DNA of 64,000 bases. Origin: Frankia alni ACN14a. Lineage in GTDB: Bacteria > Actinomycetota > Actinomycetes > Frankiales > Frankiaceae. The translations under genes were made by a program, and so were the position numbers. Location: NCBI RefSeq assembly GCF_000058485.1, contig NC_008278.1:4148962-4212961 (forward strand). Reading direction: 5' to 3'. A model generated the notes under the pieces. That model was not told the DNA's origin, ran no database searches, and saw only the letters and a list, made by a program, of their open reading frames with translations. Positions 53,744-60,846 of the stretch are shown in pieces; the first letter of the stretch is position 1; each line of letters begins with the position of its first letter.

Positions 53744-53764
53744 CCGTGCACTCTTGCACGGATG
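53741..53764. promoter_or_regulatory. Perfect inverted repeat over the exporter start codon
   Basis: CATCCGTGCA-CTCT-TGCACGGATG: two perfect 10-nt arms with a 4-nt loop. One end of the repeat contains the start codon of the first permease gene. As RNA it would form a stable hairpin hiding the start; as DNA it is a possible operator. Confidence 0.7.
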
Positions 53765-53927
53765 ACGCCGGCCGCAGGGTGAAATCTGGATGTTCGCGAC
53801 GACCCCAGCCGGACTCTCGGGGGTCGGCCGCCACCGCGTCCCCGGCGCGGCCCGGTGGCACCGATTTGCCACGATAAGCCCCAGCGATGGGCCGACGAGT
53901 AGGCGGCCAGGGCAGGAGAATGATCCG

Positions 53928-54344
53928 GTGAGGATCCGCACCGGCCGGGACGGCGACGTCGAGCTCCTCCTGGCGTTCTGGGGGTCGGCCGCGCACGGGA
54001 CGAGCGTGAGCGACGATGCCGCCGGTGTCGCGGCGCTGCTCGCGCACGACCCGCAGGCGGTACTGATCGCGGAGGTCGACGGGGTCGTCGTCGGCACGCT
54101 CATCGCCGGCTGGGACGGCTGGCGTTGTCACCTGTACCGGCTCGCCGTCGCCCCCGAGCATCGGCGCGCCGGAATCGCTCGGGCGTTGCTGGCCGCCGCG
54201 CGGGAACGGTTCCTCGCCCTCGGCGGCCGCCGGATCGACGCCATGGTCGACGACACCAACACCCAGGCGCACGCGCTCTACCGCGCGGCCGACTACCGGT
54301 CCCAGCCGTCCTGGACGCGCTGGGTTCACCCCCTGGGTGGCTGA
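53928..54344 (+). CDS. GNAT-family N-acetyltransferase
   Basis: 138-aa acetyltransferase. The acetyl-CoA-binding motif A is LYRLAVAPEHRRAGIARALL (V-x-P-x-x-R-x-x-G-I-A). It also has a first-strand region VRIRTGRDGDVELLLAFW and the C-terminal NTQAHALYRAADY. The GTG start lies 9 nt after a GGAG. It acetylates an amine on a small molecule or protein; the substrate is unknown. Its end overlaps the open frame of a methyltransferase remnant on the other strand. Confidence 0.88.
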   Translation: MRIRTGRDGDVELLLAFWGSAAHGTSVSDDAAGVAALLAHDPQAVLIAEVDGVVVGTLIAGWDGWRCHLYRLAVAPEHRRAGIARALLAAARERFLALGGRRIDAMVDDTNTQAHALYRAADYRSQPSWTRWVHPLGG

Positions 54345-54391
54345 CCGGCCGGCTCAGGGATGGCCGACGACGAGTCGGAGCGCTCCGACGA

Positions 54392-54547
54392 ACCCATGAG
54401 CATCAACGCGACCGGCCGGTCGAAATCGAGGGTGCGCGCGGCGCCGACGAGCACCGCGGCCGGGTCGCGCAGGTCGGCCTCCAGGTAGCCGGTGGCGCCC
54501 TGCGGGGTGCCGACGAGCAGCGGGCGGGCGTGGACGAGCACCAGCGG
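54392..54547 (-). pseudogene. DUF574 SAM-methyltransferase fragment (middle part)
   Basis: About 52 codons on the minus strand read PLVLVHARPLLVGTPQGATG, then YLEADLRDPAAVLVG and LDFDRPVALMLMG. This is the segment of DUF574 (S-adenosyl methyltransferase) proteins that follows the VYVDNDP motif. Both ends are cut: before it the frame has unrelated MCNPGVV, and after LMLMG it turns into a Ser/Glu-rich stretch overlapping the GNAT gene end. A complementary fragment that stops exactly at VYVDNDP is at 61845-62051. It is not functional. Confidence 0.75.
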
Positions 54548-54878
54548 TACCACCCCTGGGTTGCACATGTCCGTTTCTTTCAGACTTTTGCAAGCGCCGG
54601 CCCGCCGGCGAGGCCGCTCGACCTTGTAGGCAGGGCGACCTGTACCGCGGGTGCGTCAACGCCTGAGGACTGAAGCAGTGCAGCATCCTTGCCGTTGGCC
54701 GCGCAGTCACCGGCCTTGGCCCGTTGTTCTGGGGCTGGTGGGAGAATGTCCGTCTGAGAGCCGAGTCAAAAAAGCCCCTTGCTTGCACATTTCACGTCAA
54801 GGTGACACGTTCCTCGCCACGGTGGCCGACGCGGGTCGGCATCCCTCCCCGGCGGTCGCCAGGCTGCGGCAAGCCGGC
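54548..54878. other. Intergenic border of the 54-62 kb island
   Basis: No gene is seen between the methyltransferase fragment and the end of the membrane HExxH gene. The stretch is less GC-rich than its surroundings and includes an A-run (TCAAAAAAGCC, near 54768). Short frames here show no family features. It may contain a terminator for the membrane-protein operon, but no strong stem was identified. Confidence 0.4.
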
Positions 54879-57092
54879 CTATGTCGTTTTCGGGTCGGCT
54901 CCCGGCTGCGGGCTGTCGGGAGAGGGGTCGGGCTGTGCCGGTCGCGCCTCCGGGCGGTCCTGTCCGGAGCTGAGGTTCACCTCTGCGCCGCGGGCCGCGG
55001 CCAAGTCCGCATCCGTGGCGGTCCCGGTTCTCCCGGGTGACTCCTGCCCTCGGGAGGCGTTCTCGTCGCGCAGGGCGGACGCGATTCTCCCGCCGTCCTG
55101 CGACCGCCCGAAACCCGTCCGGCGGACCCAGGCCCTGCCCTCCGCGGCGATGCCCTCCAGCACGTGGATCGTGTGCTGAACACCGGCGGCATCCTGTGTC
55201 AGCCGGGCGACCGACTCCGTGCTCTCATCCACCCCGTGGGTCGTGTCCTCGTCCAGGCTCACCTCGGCCATCTGCATCCCGATCTTCGTGCCGTCCACCA
55301 GGACGAGTTCGAGCTTCTGCTCGTCACTGGCCGTCCGGTCGACCCGGATCGAAGCAACCACGTCAAAGCGGTAGTTCATCCGGTTCTGCTCCGTGAACAC
55401 GCCGGTCTCGAAGTTCAGCCGGGAGACGAGGTTGCGAACTCCGTCGGCGGTGAGCAGAAAGACCGAGATCCGGTATTTGCGGAACCGCCACGGACCGCGA
55501 GGGACGCGGGCCGCCGTCTTGCCTTTCTCGGAGTTGGGGGGACCGCCTACCGGTGTCTCGATGAACGCGTGGGCGACGACGTCGCTGGCGGTGAGTCGAT
55601 AGTGACGCAGTGCTCTGTCCAGGAGGAGTTTGCGGTCGTGGTCAAGCCACTGGGCCAGCTCCGCGTCGCTGGGACGGTCGGCCAGCCGGGCCCGCCACCG
55701 CTCGAGTGCCGCCTGTCGTGCCGCGAGAACCTCGGCGTGCTGCGCCGTCTCGGCGACCCGACGCCGGTGGTCGCCGTTCATGGCCAGCCAGGCACGTGCG
55801 TACCCGGTGGTGCTGGCCGACACGACGAGCACCGTTCCCACCGCCAGGAGGAGGTCGACGCCGGCCGCGGCGACCGTCGCCCACAGGCAGCCACCGACGA
55901 CAGCGGTGATCCCGAGCGTTCCGCGGGCGCTCACCCCGGGCGCGACCCGCAGCTCCCGGCGGAAGGAGACGCGTGCCTCGCCTCCCGACAGGCGCTTGAG
56001 ATGGGTTGCCTCGTGACGCAGCAGCCAGGCGATCCGCTCGATACTGATGCGGGAGTAGGAGTACTGGCCGACGATCTCTCGGAGCAGGCTGAACCGGGCG
56101 TCGGCGGTCTGCCATAGCCACTGGTCGCTGGTCAGACCGTGAGGTCGATACGAGGCGACGTAGTACCTGAGCCTGCCTTCGACCTTGCGAGCAAACGCGC
56201 CGGGTGGGATCTCACTCCCGTCCTGCGTGTGATCGTAGGTCACGTTCCAGACGATTCCGCGCTGGAGGCCGAGCAGGCCGCCGACAAGGACGACGGCACA
56301 CCCGAACAGCACCGCCAGGCGACCGTTGAGCGTGAGCTGTATCGCGAGATACACCGCCCAGGCCACGAGCGCCAGCCGCGAGATCTCGGCGCGCAGCCGA
56401 GTGTCGGCAGGAACTGTGGTCGGCCGTGCGCCGCGCGCCCGAGCCTCGATGGGCGGTGGTTCAAAGAACTTCCACACCCGGTCCTGACGCGCCCCGGCCT
56501 GCTGCCCCCGGGCGGCGACTTCGATCGCGCGCCTCCACAGCTGGTCCTCGAGAGGGCCCTCCAGGAACTGCTCCAGGTGACGGAGAATCATCCGGCGCTG
56601 GGTCCGGCCGAGTACGCTCCGGTCCAGGGCGTCGAGCTCCTTGAGCGCCAAGGCCATCTCGTCCTCGGTCGCCGTGACCGCGTTCAACAGCAGGAGCACA
56701 ACGCGCAGCCCGTCGGTCCACGCGTCGTGGACGGCCGCGGGTGGGCCCGCCAGGACCTCCTTCAGCTGCCTGGTCTGCTCGGTTGTCAGCTCGTCCCGCG
56801 AACGCCCGCTCACCAGCGCCAACAGCCAGTGGAAGAGCATCCGGTCAGTTCTCGTCGGGCGCATCAGGACGGCCTCGTTCATGAGCTCCAGCGCCCGGGG
56901 CGGCATGTTGCCCTCCAGATGCAGTGCCCCGACCTCGAACCTCTCCTCCGGCGTCGCGCCGGGCGGGACCATGTACACCCGGACGTCACCGTGGACCGTC
57001 CCGGCCTGCGCGCCGACTGTGGAGGAGCCGCTGACCGAGTTGGTCGTCGACGACGGTGCGTCCCCGTCCCGAAACCCGGAGCCGTCGGTCAC
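54879..57092 (-). CDS. Membrane protein with HExxH motif and N-terminal signalling motif
   Basis: 737-aa protein of no family that I can name. Residues 18-41 carry a short motif, VGAQAGTVHGDVRVYM, nearly identical to one in the upstream phosphorylase gene product. A helical domain (about 45-215) follows, then two membrane helices (about 238-278), a soluble part, HEATH at 360-364 (an HExxH zinc-peptidase motif) in IAWLLRHEATHLKRLSGGEA, and another pair of helices (391-432). HExxH before a helix pair recalls M48/M56-type membrane peptidases, but the third metal ligand is not clear. The C-terminal 200 residues are beta-rich then disordered. The GTG start overlaps the phosphorylase stop, so they are co-translated. 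A peptidase function is inference. Confidence 0.75.
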   Translation of the reverse strand: MTDGSGFRDGDAPSSTTNSVSGSSTVGAQAGTVHGDVRVYMVPPGATPEERFEVGALHLEGNMPPRALELMNEAVLMRPTRTDRMLFHWLLALVSGRSRDELTTEQTRQLKEVLAGPPAAVHDAWTDGLRVVLLLLNAVTATEDEMALALKELDALDRSVLGRTQRRMILRHLEQFLEGPLEDQLWRRAIEVAARGQQAGARQDRVWKFFEPPPIEARARGARPTTVPADTRLRAEISRLALVAWAVYLAIQLTLNGRLAVLFGCAVVLVGGLLGLQRGIVWNVTYDHTQDGSEIPPGAFARKVEGRLRYYVASYRPHGLTSDQWLWQTADARFSLLREIVGQYSYSRISIERIAWLLRHEATHLKRLSGGEARVSFRRELRVAPGVSARGTLGITAVVGGCLWATVAAAGVDLLLAVGTVLVVSASTTGYARAWLAMNGDHRRRVAETAQHAEVLAARQAALERWRARLADRPSDAELAQWLDHDRKLLLDRALRHYRLTASDVVAHAFIETPVGGPPNSEKGKTAARVPRGPWRFRKYRISVFLLTADGVRNLVSRLNFETGVFTEQNRMNYRFDVVASIRVDRTASDEQKLELVLVDGTKIGMQMAEVSLDEDTTHGVDESTESVARLTQDAAGVQHTIHVLEGIAAEGRAWVRRTGFGRSQDGGRIASALRDENASRGQESPGRTGTATDADLAAARGAEVNLSSGQDRPEARPAQPDPSPDSPQPGADPKTT

Positions 57093-58261
57093 GACAGGCC
57101 TTGCGCGAGGGTGAGGACAACGGCGATCCTCGCGGCGAGGTCGACCACGTCAATGACAAGGCCACGAACCTTCTTCAGCGACACCACCAGCGTGCGCCGG
57201 CTCTCCGGCGAGTTCGCCCGCAGGGCCTCGTCGGCGGCGGTGAGCTCGGCCTCGGCCGCCGCGAAGGTCGCCGCGTCCACGGCGCCGGCGGTGTGTGCCG
57301 TGGCCAACTGGGCGCGGAAACCGGCCAGCGCGGTCGGCAGGTCGACCGGTGTCCGCTCGGTGGGGGCGCCGACAGTGACGTCGCCGTGGACGACGCCGGC
57401 CTGCGCACCGACCCAGGTGTTGCTGCCCGACACGACGTTACGGATGTTGTGGGTCGGCTTCGGCATGGCGGATGTCCTCCCGGTGCTCGTCACAGCCTCG
57501 GCCCGTCCGAGGTCGGCGGACAGTTCCTCGGCCAGCGCGATGGCGAACGAGGCCGCGTTCGCCACGGCCCGCGGCTGCCACTGCTGGCGGTCGGTCGACT
57601 CCTTGGTGCCGTCCGCGTGGTCGCTGATGCCGCGGACCACAACCACCGGCAGCGAGCTGTTCAGCTGGCCGGCCTGCGCGGCTCCGGCAGCCTCCATCTC
57701 GACGGCGAGCGCGTCGTTGTAGTGGACGTGCAGCCACCGGGCGAGCGCCGAGACGGTGGAGTTCAGCACCACCTCGCCGGCCGCGATCGGCCCGAAGTGC
57801 ACCTGCGGGAGGGCCTCGGGCCCGGCCTGCTGCGGCACCCAGGACCGCGTCCGCTTCAGGTGATGGGCGATCTGCTCGGCACGGTGCGACATCGGCCAGG
57901 TACGAGGCCGGCCCCAGTCGCCGTCGTCCTCGCTGGTGGCACCGTGAAAGGCATAGACCTGGCTGGCCACCACCACGTCGCCGAGCGCGATATGGCGATG
58001 CAGGGCGCCGGCCACGCCGACGAAAAGCAGCGCCGCCGGATCGAACTCGGCGATCGCGCGTTCGGCCAGCACCGCGGCTGACTGATTGCCCACGCCGACC
58101 AACGCCAGCGCCACCTGGCACCGGCCGGCCGCGAGCCGGCCTACCTCGAACCGGGTGCCCTGCGGATGGCGGCGCAACCGCAGATTCACCAGGTGCTCGC
58201 GGACCGCCAGGTACTCGAGGTCGAGTGCGGTCAGGATGACGATCGGTCTGGTCCTTGCCAT
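57089..58261 (-). CDS. Nucleoside-phosphorylase/MTAN-domain protein with signalling motif
   Basis: 390-aa protein. Residues about 5-250 form a PNP/MTAN-type nucleoside phosphorylase or nucleosidase domain: GVGNQSAAV, LLFVGVAGALHRHIALGDVV, VEMEAAGAAQAG (substrate-binding Met-Glu) and VVRGISDHADG (Asp acid). The motif NVVSGSNTWVGAQAGVVHGD follows at about 275-294, then a helical region and a final hydrophobic helix (GLVIDVVDLAARIAVVLTL). Such domains fused to signalling modules are known in bacterial conflict systems, where they may deplete or sense nucleotides. The ATG at 58261 is preceded by GGGGAG 8 nt away. The stop overlaps the start of the membrane HExxH gene. The substrate is unknown. 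Confidence 0.8.
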   Translation of the reverse strand: MARTRPIVILTALDLEYLAVREHLVNLRLRRHPQGTRFEVGRLAAGRCQVALALVGVGNQSAAVLAERAIAEFDPAALLFVGVAGALHRHIALGDVVVASQVYAFHGATSEDDGDWGRPRTWPMSHRAEQIAHHLKRTRSWVPQQAGPEALPQVHFGPIAAGEVVLNSTVSALARWLHVHYNDALAVEMEAAGAAQAGQLNSSLPVVVVRGISDHADGTKESTDRQQWQPRAVANAASFAIALAEELSADLGRAEAVTSTGRTSAMPKPTHNIRNVVSGSNTWVGAQAGVVHGDVTVGAPTERTPVDLPTALAGFRAQLATAHTAGAVDAATFAAAEAELTAADEALRANSPESRRTLVVSLKKVRGLVIDVVDLAARIAVVLTLAQGLS

Positions 58262-58432
58262 TGTCCTTACTCCCCGTTCCAGATGGACTTTTCTCCGGAA
58301 ACTGCGGCTGCCCCTCAGCCCGGTCATGTGAGTCCGGACCTGCGACAGGGGCCGATGGATGGACGGCATCCGCGGACGGCGGCCTGACGGATACGGCGCG
58401 CTGCCGCGGCCGCGGCAGCGGCGTCGTCAAGG

Positions 58433-59161
58433 TCAGTCGGCGGAAGAACTCCCAGCCTCGTTCGGCCGCCCGATCGGCGGTGACAGGACGGTGCTGGGGC
58501 CGGCTTTGAACAGGCGTGCCGGGCGCCCGACGAGGCTTCGCTGCTCTGCACCGGTGGGGACGAGGAATCCGTCCACTCTTTGGATCTTGCGATAGAAGTT
58601 CCTGGGGTCGAGCGGTATTCCCCATACCGCCTCATAGACCGTCTGTAGCTCACCGATGGTGAATGTCGGGCCGCAGAACGCCGTGGCGAGCGAGGAGACC
58701 TCGAGTTTGCCTCGGGCCCGCTCGACCCCGTCGAGGACCAGCTGGCGATGATCGAAGGCCAGGTTCAGCTCGCCCGCGAGCACGCGGTCCGCCGGCAGCC
58801 AGGCCGCGTCGGCGGCGTCGGTGCCCGCGACCGGATCGGGCAGTCGAGGCGCGATGGCCAGGTATGCCACTGAGACGACCCGCCCGCGCGGATCCCGGCC
58901 GGGACGGCCGTACACCCCGAGCTGTTCCAGGTGCAGTTCCCCGGCGTCGAGGCCCGTCTCCTCCGCGAGCTCCCGGCGCGCCGCCGCGTCGAGATCCTCC
59001 TCGCTGTGCGCGAGAAATCCACCGGGGAGCGCGTGCGCCCCCCGGTATGGCTCTGTCCCACGCTCGATCAGGAGCACCCGCAGGCTCGCCGCGCGCAGCG
59101 TCAGAATCACCAGGTCGACGGCGATCAGGACAGCCGGCGGTTCCCAAGGAACATCGATCAT
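58433..59161 (-). CDS. NrtR-like Nudix protein with winged-helix C-terminus
   Basis: 242-aa protein. Residues 48-71 contain a complete Nudix box (GFLAHSEEDL...RRELAEETGL; G-x5-E-x7-R-E-x2-E-E-x-G). The C-terminal 90 residues (VSSLATAFCGPTFTIGELQT, then RNFYRKIQRVDGFLV) form the winged helix seen in NrtR and related Nudix regulators, which bind ADP-ribose or nucleotides and repress NAD-metabolism genes. The catalytic Glu residues are kept, so it may hydrolyse nucleotides as well. It lies 171 nt upstream of the phosphorylase gene, same strand. A palindrome lies 40 nt before its start and may be its operator. A link to NAD or nucleotide signals in this island is inferred. Confidence 0.88.
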   Translation of the reverse strand: MIDVPWEPPAVLIAVDLVILTLRAASLRVLLIERGTEPYRGAHALPGGFLAHSEEDLDAAARRELAEETGLDAGELHLEQLGVYGRPGRDPRGRVVSVAYLAIAPRLPDPVAGTDAADAAWLPADRVLAGELNLAFDHRQLVLDGVERARGKLEVSSLATAFCGPTFTIGELQTVYEAVWGIPLDPRNFYRKIQRVDGFLVPTGAEQRSLVGRPARLFKAGPSTVLSPPIGRPNEAGSSSAD

Positions 59162-59200
59162 GCTGCGAGACTAGCTTTTTGTCCGACTGACAGGAAGAGT

Positions 59201-59216
59201 TGTCGGTTAGCCGACA
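59201..59216. promoter_or_regulatory. Palindrome upstream of the Nudix regulator
   Basis: TGTCGG-TTAG-CCGACA is a 6-4-6 inverted repeat 40 nt upstream of the Nudix gene start. It lies between that gene and a short plus-strand frame with a good ribosome site. It could be the self-operator of the NrtR-like protein or the stem of a short hairpin. Confidence 0.45.
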
Positions 59217-59267
59217 GCTGCTCACGCCTGCGCTACGACCCCTGATCGTCGGTGTCGGAGAAGGCTA

Positions 59268-59314
59268 TGCTCCGCGATCTGGGCAATCGGGACGAGGATG
59301 CCTCACGGGGTAAC
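59268..59314 (+). pseudogene. Possible gene start cut by the IS element
   Basis: GGAGAAGG lies 2 nt before an ATG at 59268 that encodes MLRDLGNRDEDASRG, after which the left end of the IS element begins (59315). The frame stops soon after inside the IS. The strong ribosome site suggests a lost gene divergent from the Nudix gene. Fifteen codons are too few to assign a family. Confidence 0.3.
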
Positions 59315-59336
59315 CAGGGCCGCGGCGAGGTAGCAC
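59315..59336 (+). repeat. IS left terminal inverted repeat
   Basis: Starts CAGGGCCGCGGCGAGGTAGC. It matches the complement of the right end in 19 of 22 positions. Confidence 0.85.
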
Positions 59337-59662
59337 ATCGGTCTTGATTGACTACGAAGCGTGGTGAAGCTGGTAGCTCCCTCGCTGGGCTGGGGGTCGG
59401 GTGTTGTGGTTTCGGCAATGCGTGGCCGGACACCGGCCGCAGAGACCGGAGTAATCGTCCGCAAGTTCGTCGGCGGAAGCCTGGCGCGATCGGGCTGGGG
59501 CGCCTTCGGCTGGTTTGGGAAACGGCCGGTATCGCGATGGGAGGGCCTGGCACCGGCGTTGCTAAGAAAGTGGCCTTCCGTTTCGGACAATGAAAGCGCC
59601 AACAACCATTGTCTGCACGAAAAGAAGGCCACCGAGTGTCATCATGCCAGCCTGACCCCGCC

Positions 59663-60826
59663 ATGTCCACTGCCCCGTTCGGTGCCGAGTGCTATGACAT
59701 CACCAGCCTCCTGGACACGCTGGGCGAGATTCCCGACCCACGGGACCAGTGGGAGAAGATCTACAGCCTTTCTTTTCTTCTCGCCGTGATACTTGTCGCG
59801 ACGCCGACGGGCGCGAAGTGCCCGCGCGAGTTTCATCGCCGGGCTGCGGACCTCCCGCAGTCGCTTCTCGCCGTTCTGGGGGCACCGCGCGACTTTCTCG
59901 TCGGCGGCTACCGGGAGCCGTCGGAAAAGACGATCCGCCTGCTCCTGAAGAAGATCGACGTGGACGCCCTTGACACGGCGTTCGGCAGTTGGCTGTGCGC
60001 GCAGGCCGCCCCCGGGCAGGTCGCGTTCGCGATCGACGTCAAAGTCCTGCGCGGGGCCTGGTCTGGCAAGGACGCGCAGGTCAGGCTGCTATCCGCGATG
60101 CTCCACGGCAAAGGAGCGGTCAGAGTGCGGGTCCGGATCCCCGACGACACCAACGAGATCACCCATATCCAGGAACTGGTCACAAAACTTCCGAAAAATG
60201 CCCGGCCGACCAGTCACGACGCTCGACGCCATACGCACCCAGCACGACACCGCGAGACTCCTCGTGAAAACCGCATGGACTACATTCTTACCGTCAAGGG
60301 CAACCAGCCGACCCTGGAAAGGCAGACGTTCGAGCGGATCCTCCCACTTCTCCAGGAAACGCCGCATCACGAGGTCGAGGAACGCGCCCACGGCAGGATC
60401 AAGAACTGGCAGACCTGGACCAGAACTGCCGAAATAATTGATTTCCCCCACGTCGAGACCGCCTGCGTCATCCGCCGCGATGAGTTCGACCTCACCGGTG
60501 TCCGCATCAGTCGCGAACACGCACTGATACTCAGCAGCACGCCAAGCGAACGCGCGACTGCCGCCTATCTACACAATCGCACCCGCAGGCACTGGGGAAT
60601 CGAAAACGAAATTCACTACACCCGCGACACCGCCTGGCGCGAGGACGCTAACCCCACCTACACCGGAAACACCAACCATGCCCTCGCAAGCTTTCGGAAC
60701 CTTGCCATCGGCGTCATTCGCCTCAGCGGCGCCAGGAAGATAAAGGAAACCATCAAGCACGTCGCCGCCAATCGCTACAGAGCACTCCAACTCATCGCTA
60801 CCGTCTGCAACGGAGCAGGACTCTGA
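59663..60826 (+). CDS. ISAs1-family transposase, internally mis-framed
   Basis: 387-aa product from the ATG at 59663; a TTG at 59609 would add 18 residues. The N-terminus has LGEIPDPRDQWEKIYSLSFL, typical of the family. The first catalytic Asp is in AFAIDVKVLRGAW (family usual D-G-K). The C-terminus ends IGVIRLSGARKIKETIKHVA, and the catalytic Glu lies in RRHWGIENEIHYTRDTAWRE. Between about 60205 and 60275 the frame reads DARRHTHPARHRET-like nonsense, while the +3 frame reads VTTLDAIRTQHDTARLLVKT, which is the expected second-Asp segment. So two compensating frameshifts keep the frame open but remove the middle catalytic Asp. The protein is probably inactive. Confidence 0.8.
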   Translation: MSTAPFGAECYDITSLLDTLGEIPDPRDQWEKIYSLSFLLAVILVATPTGAKCPREFHRRAADLPQSLLAVLGAPRDFLVGGYREPSEKTIRLLLKKIDVDALDTAFGSWLCAQAAPGQVAFAIDVKVLRGAWSGKDAQVRLLSAMLHGKGAVRVRVRIPDDTNEITHIQELVTKLPKNARPTSHDARRHTHPARHRETPRENRMDYILTVKGNQPTLERQTFERILPLLQETPHHEVEERAHGRIKNWQTWTRTAEIIDFPHVETACVIRRDEFDLTGVRISREHALILSSTPSERATAAYLHNRTRRHWGIENEIHYTRDTAWREDANPTYTGNTNHALASFRNLAIGVIRLSGARKIKETIKHVAANRYRALQLIATVCNGAGL

Positions 60827-60846
60827 GCTACCTTGCCGCAGCCCTG
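60825..60846 (-). repeat. IS right terminal inverted repeat
   Basis: On the minus strand it starts CAGGGCTGCGGCAAGGTAGC and supplies the TAG stop codon of the interrupted methyltransferase reading frame. Confidence 0.85.

Larger units (their letters stand above)
59315..60846 (+). mobile_element. ISAs1-type insertion sequence
   Basis: A 1,532-bp element bounded by 22-nt imperfect terminal inverted repeats (59315-59336 and 60825-60846; 19 of 22 match), which start CAGGGC. It carries one transposase gene of the ISAs1/IS4-like DDE group. The bases flanking the two ends (GGGGTAAC on the left, ATTCCGGT on the right) do not match, so no target duplication is present. On the right it breaks a DNA methyltransferase gene. 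It is probably inactive, since the transposase has a mis-framed segment. Confidence 0.85.

Noticed and set aside
54354-54788. Minus-strand frame of 144 codons covering the island border
   Set aside because: Its sequence is unlike any known family and changes to Arg/Pro-rich noise where it overlaps the methyltransferase remnant in another frame.
59379-59386. GGTAGCTC near 59379 as the IS left end
   Set aside because: Only 8 nt match the right end. The 22-nt match starting at 59315 is much better and begins with the same CAGGGC as the right end.
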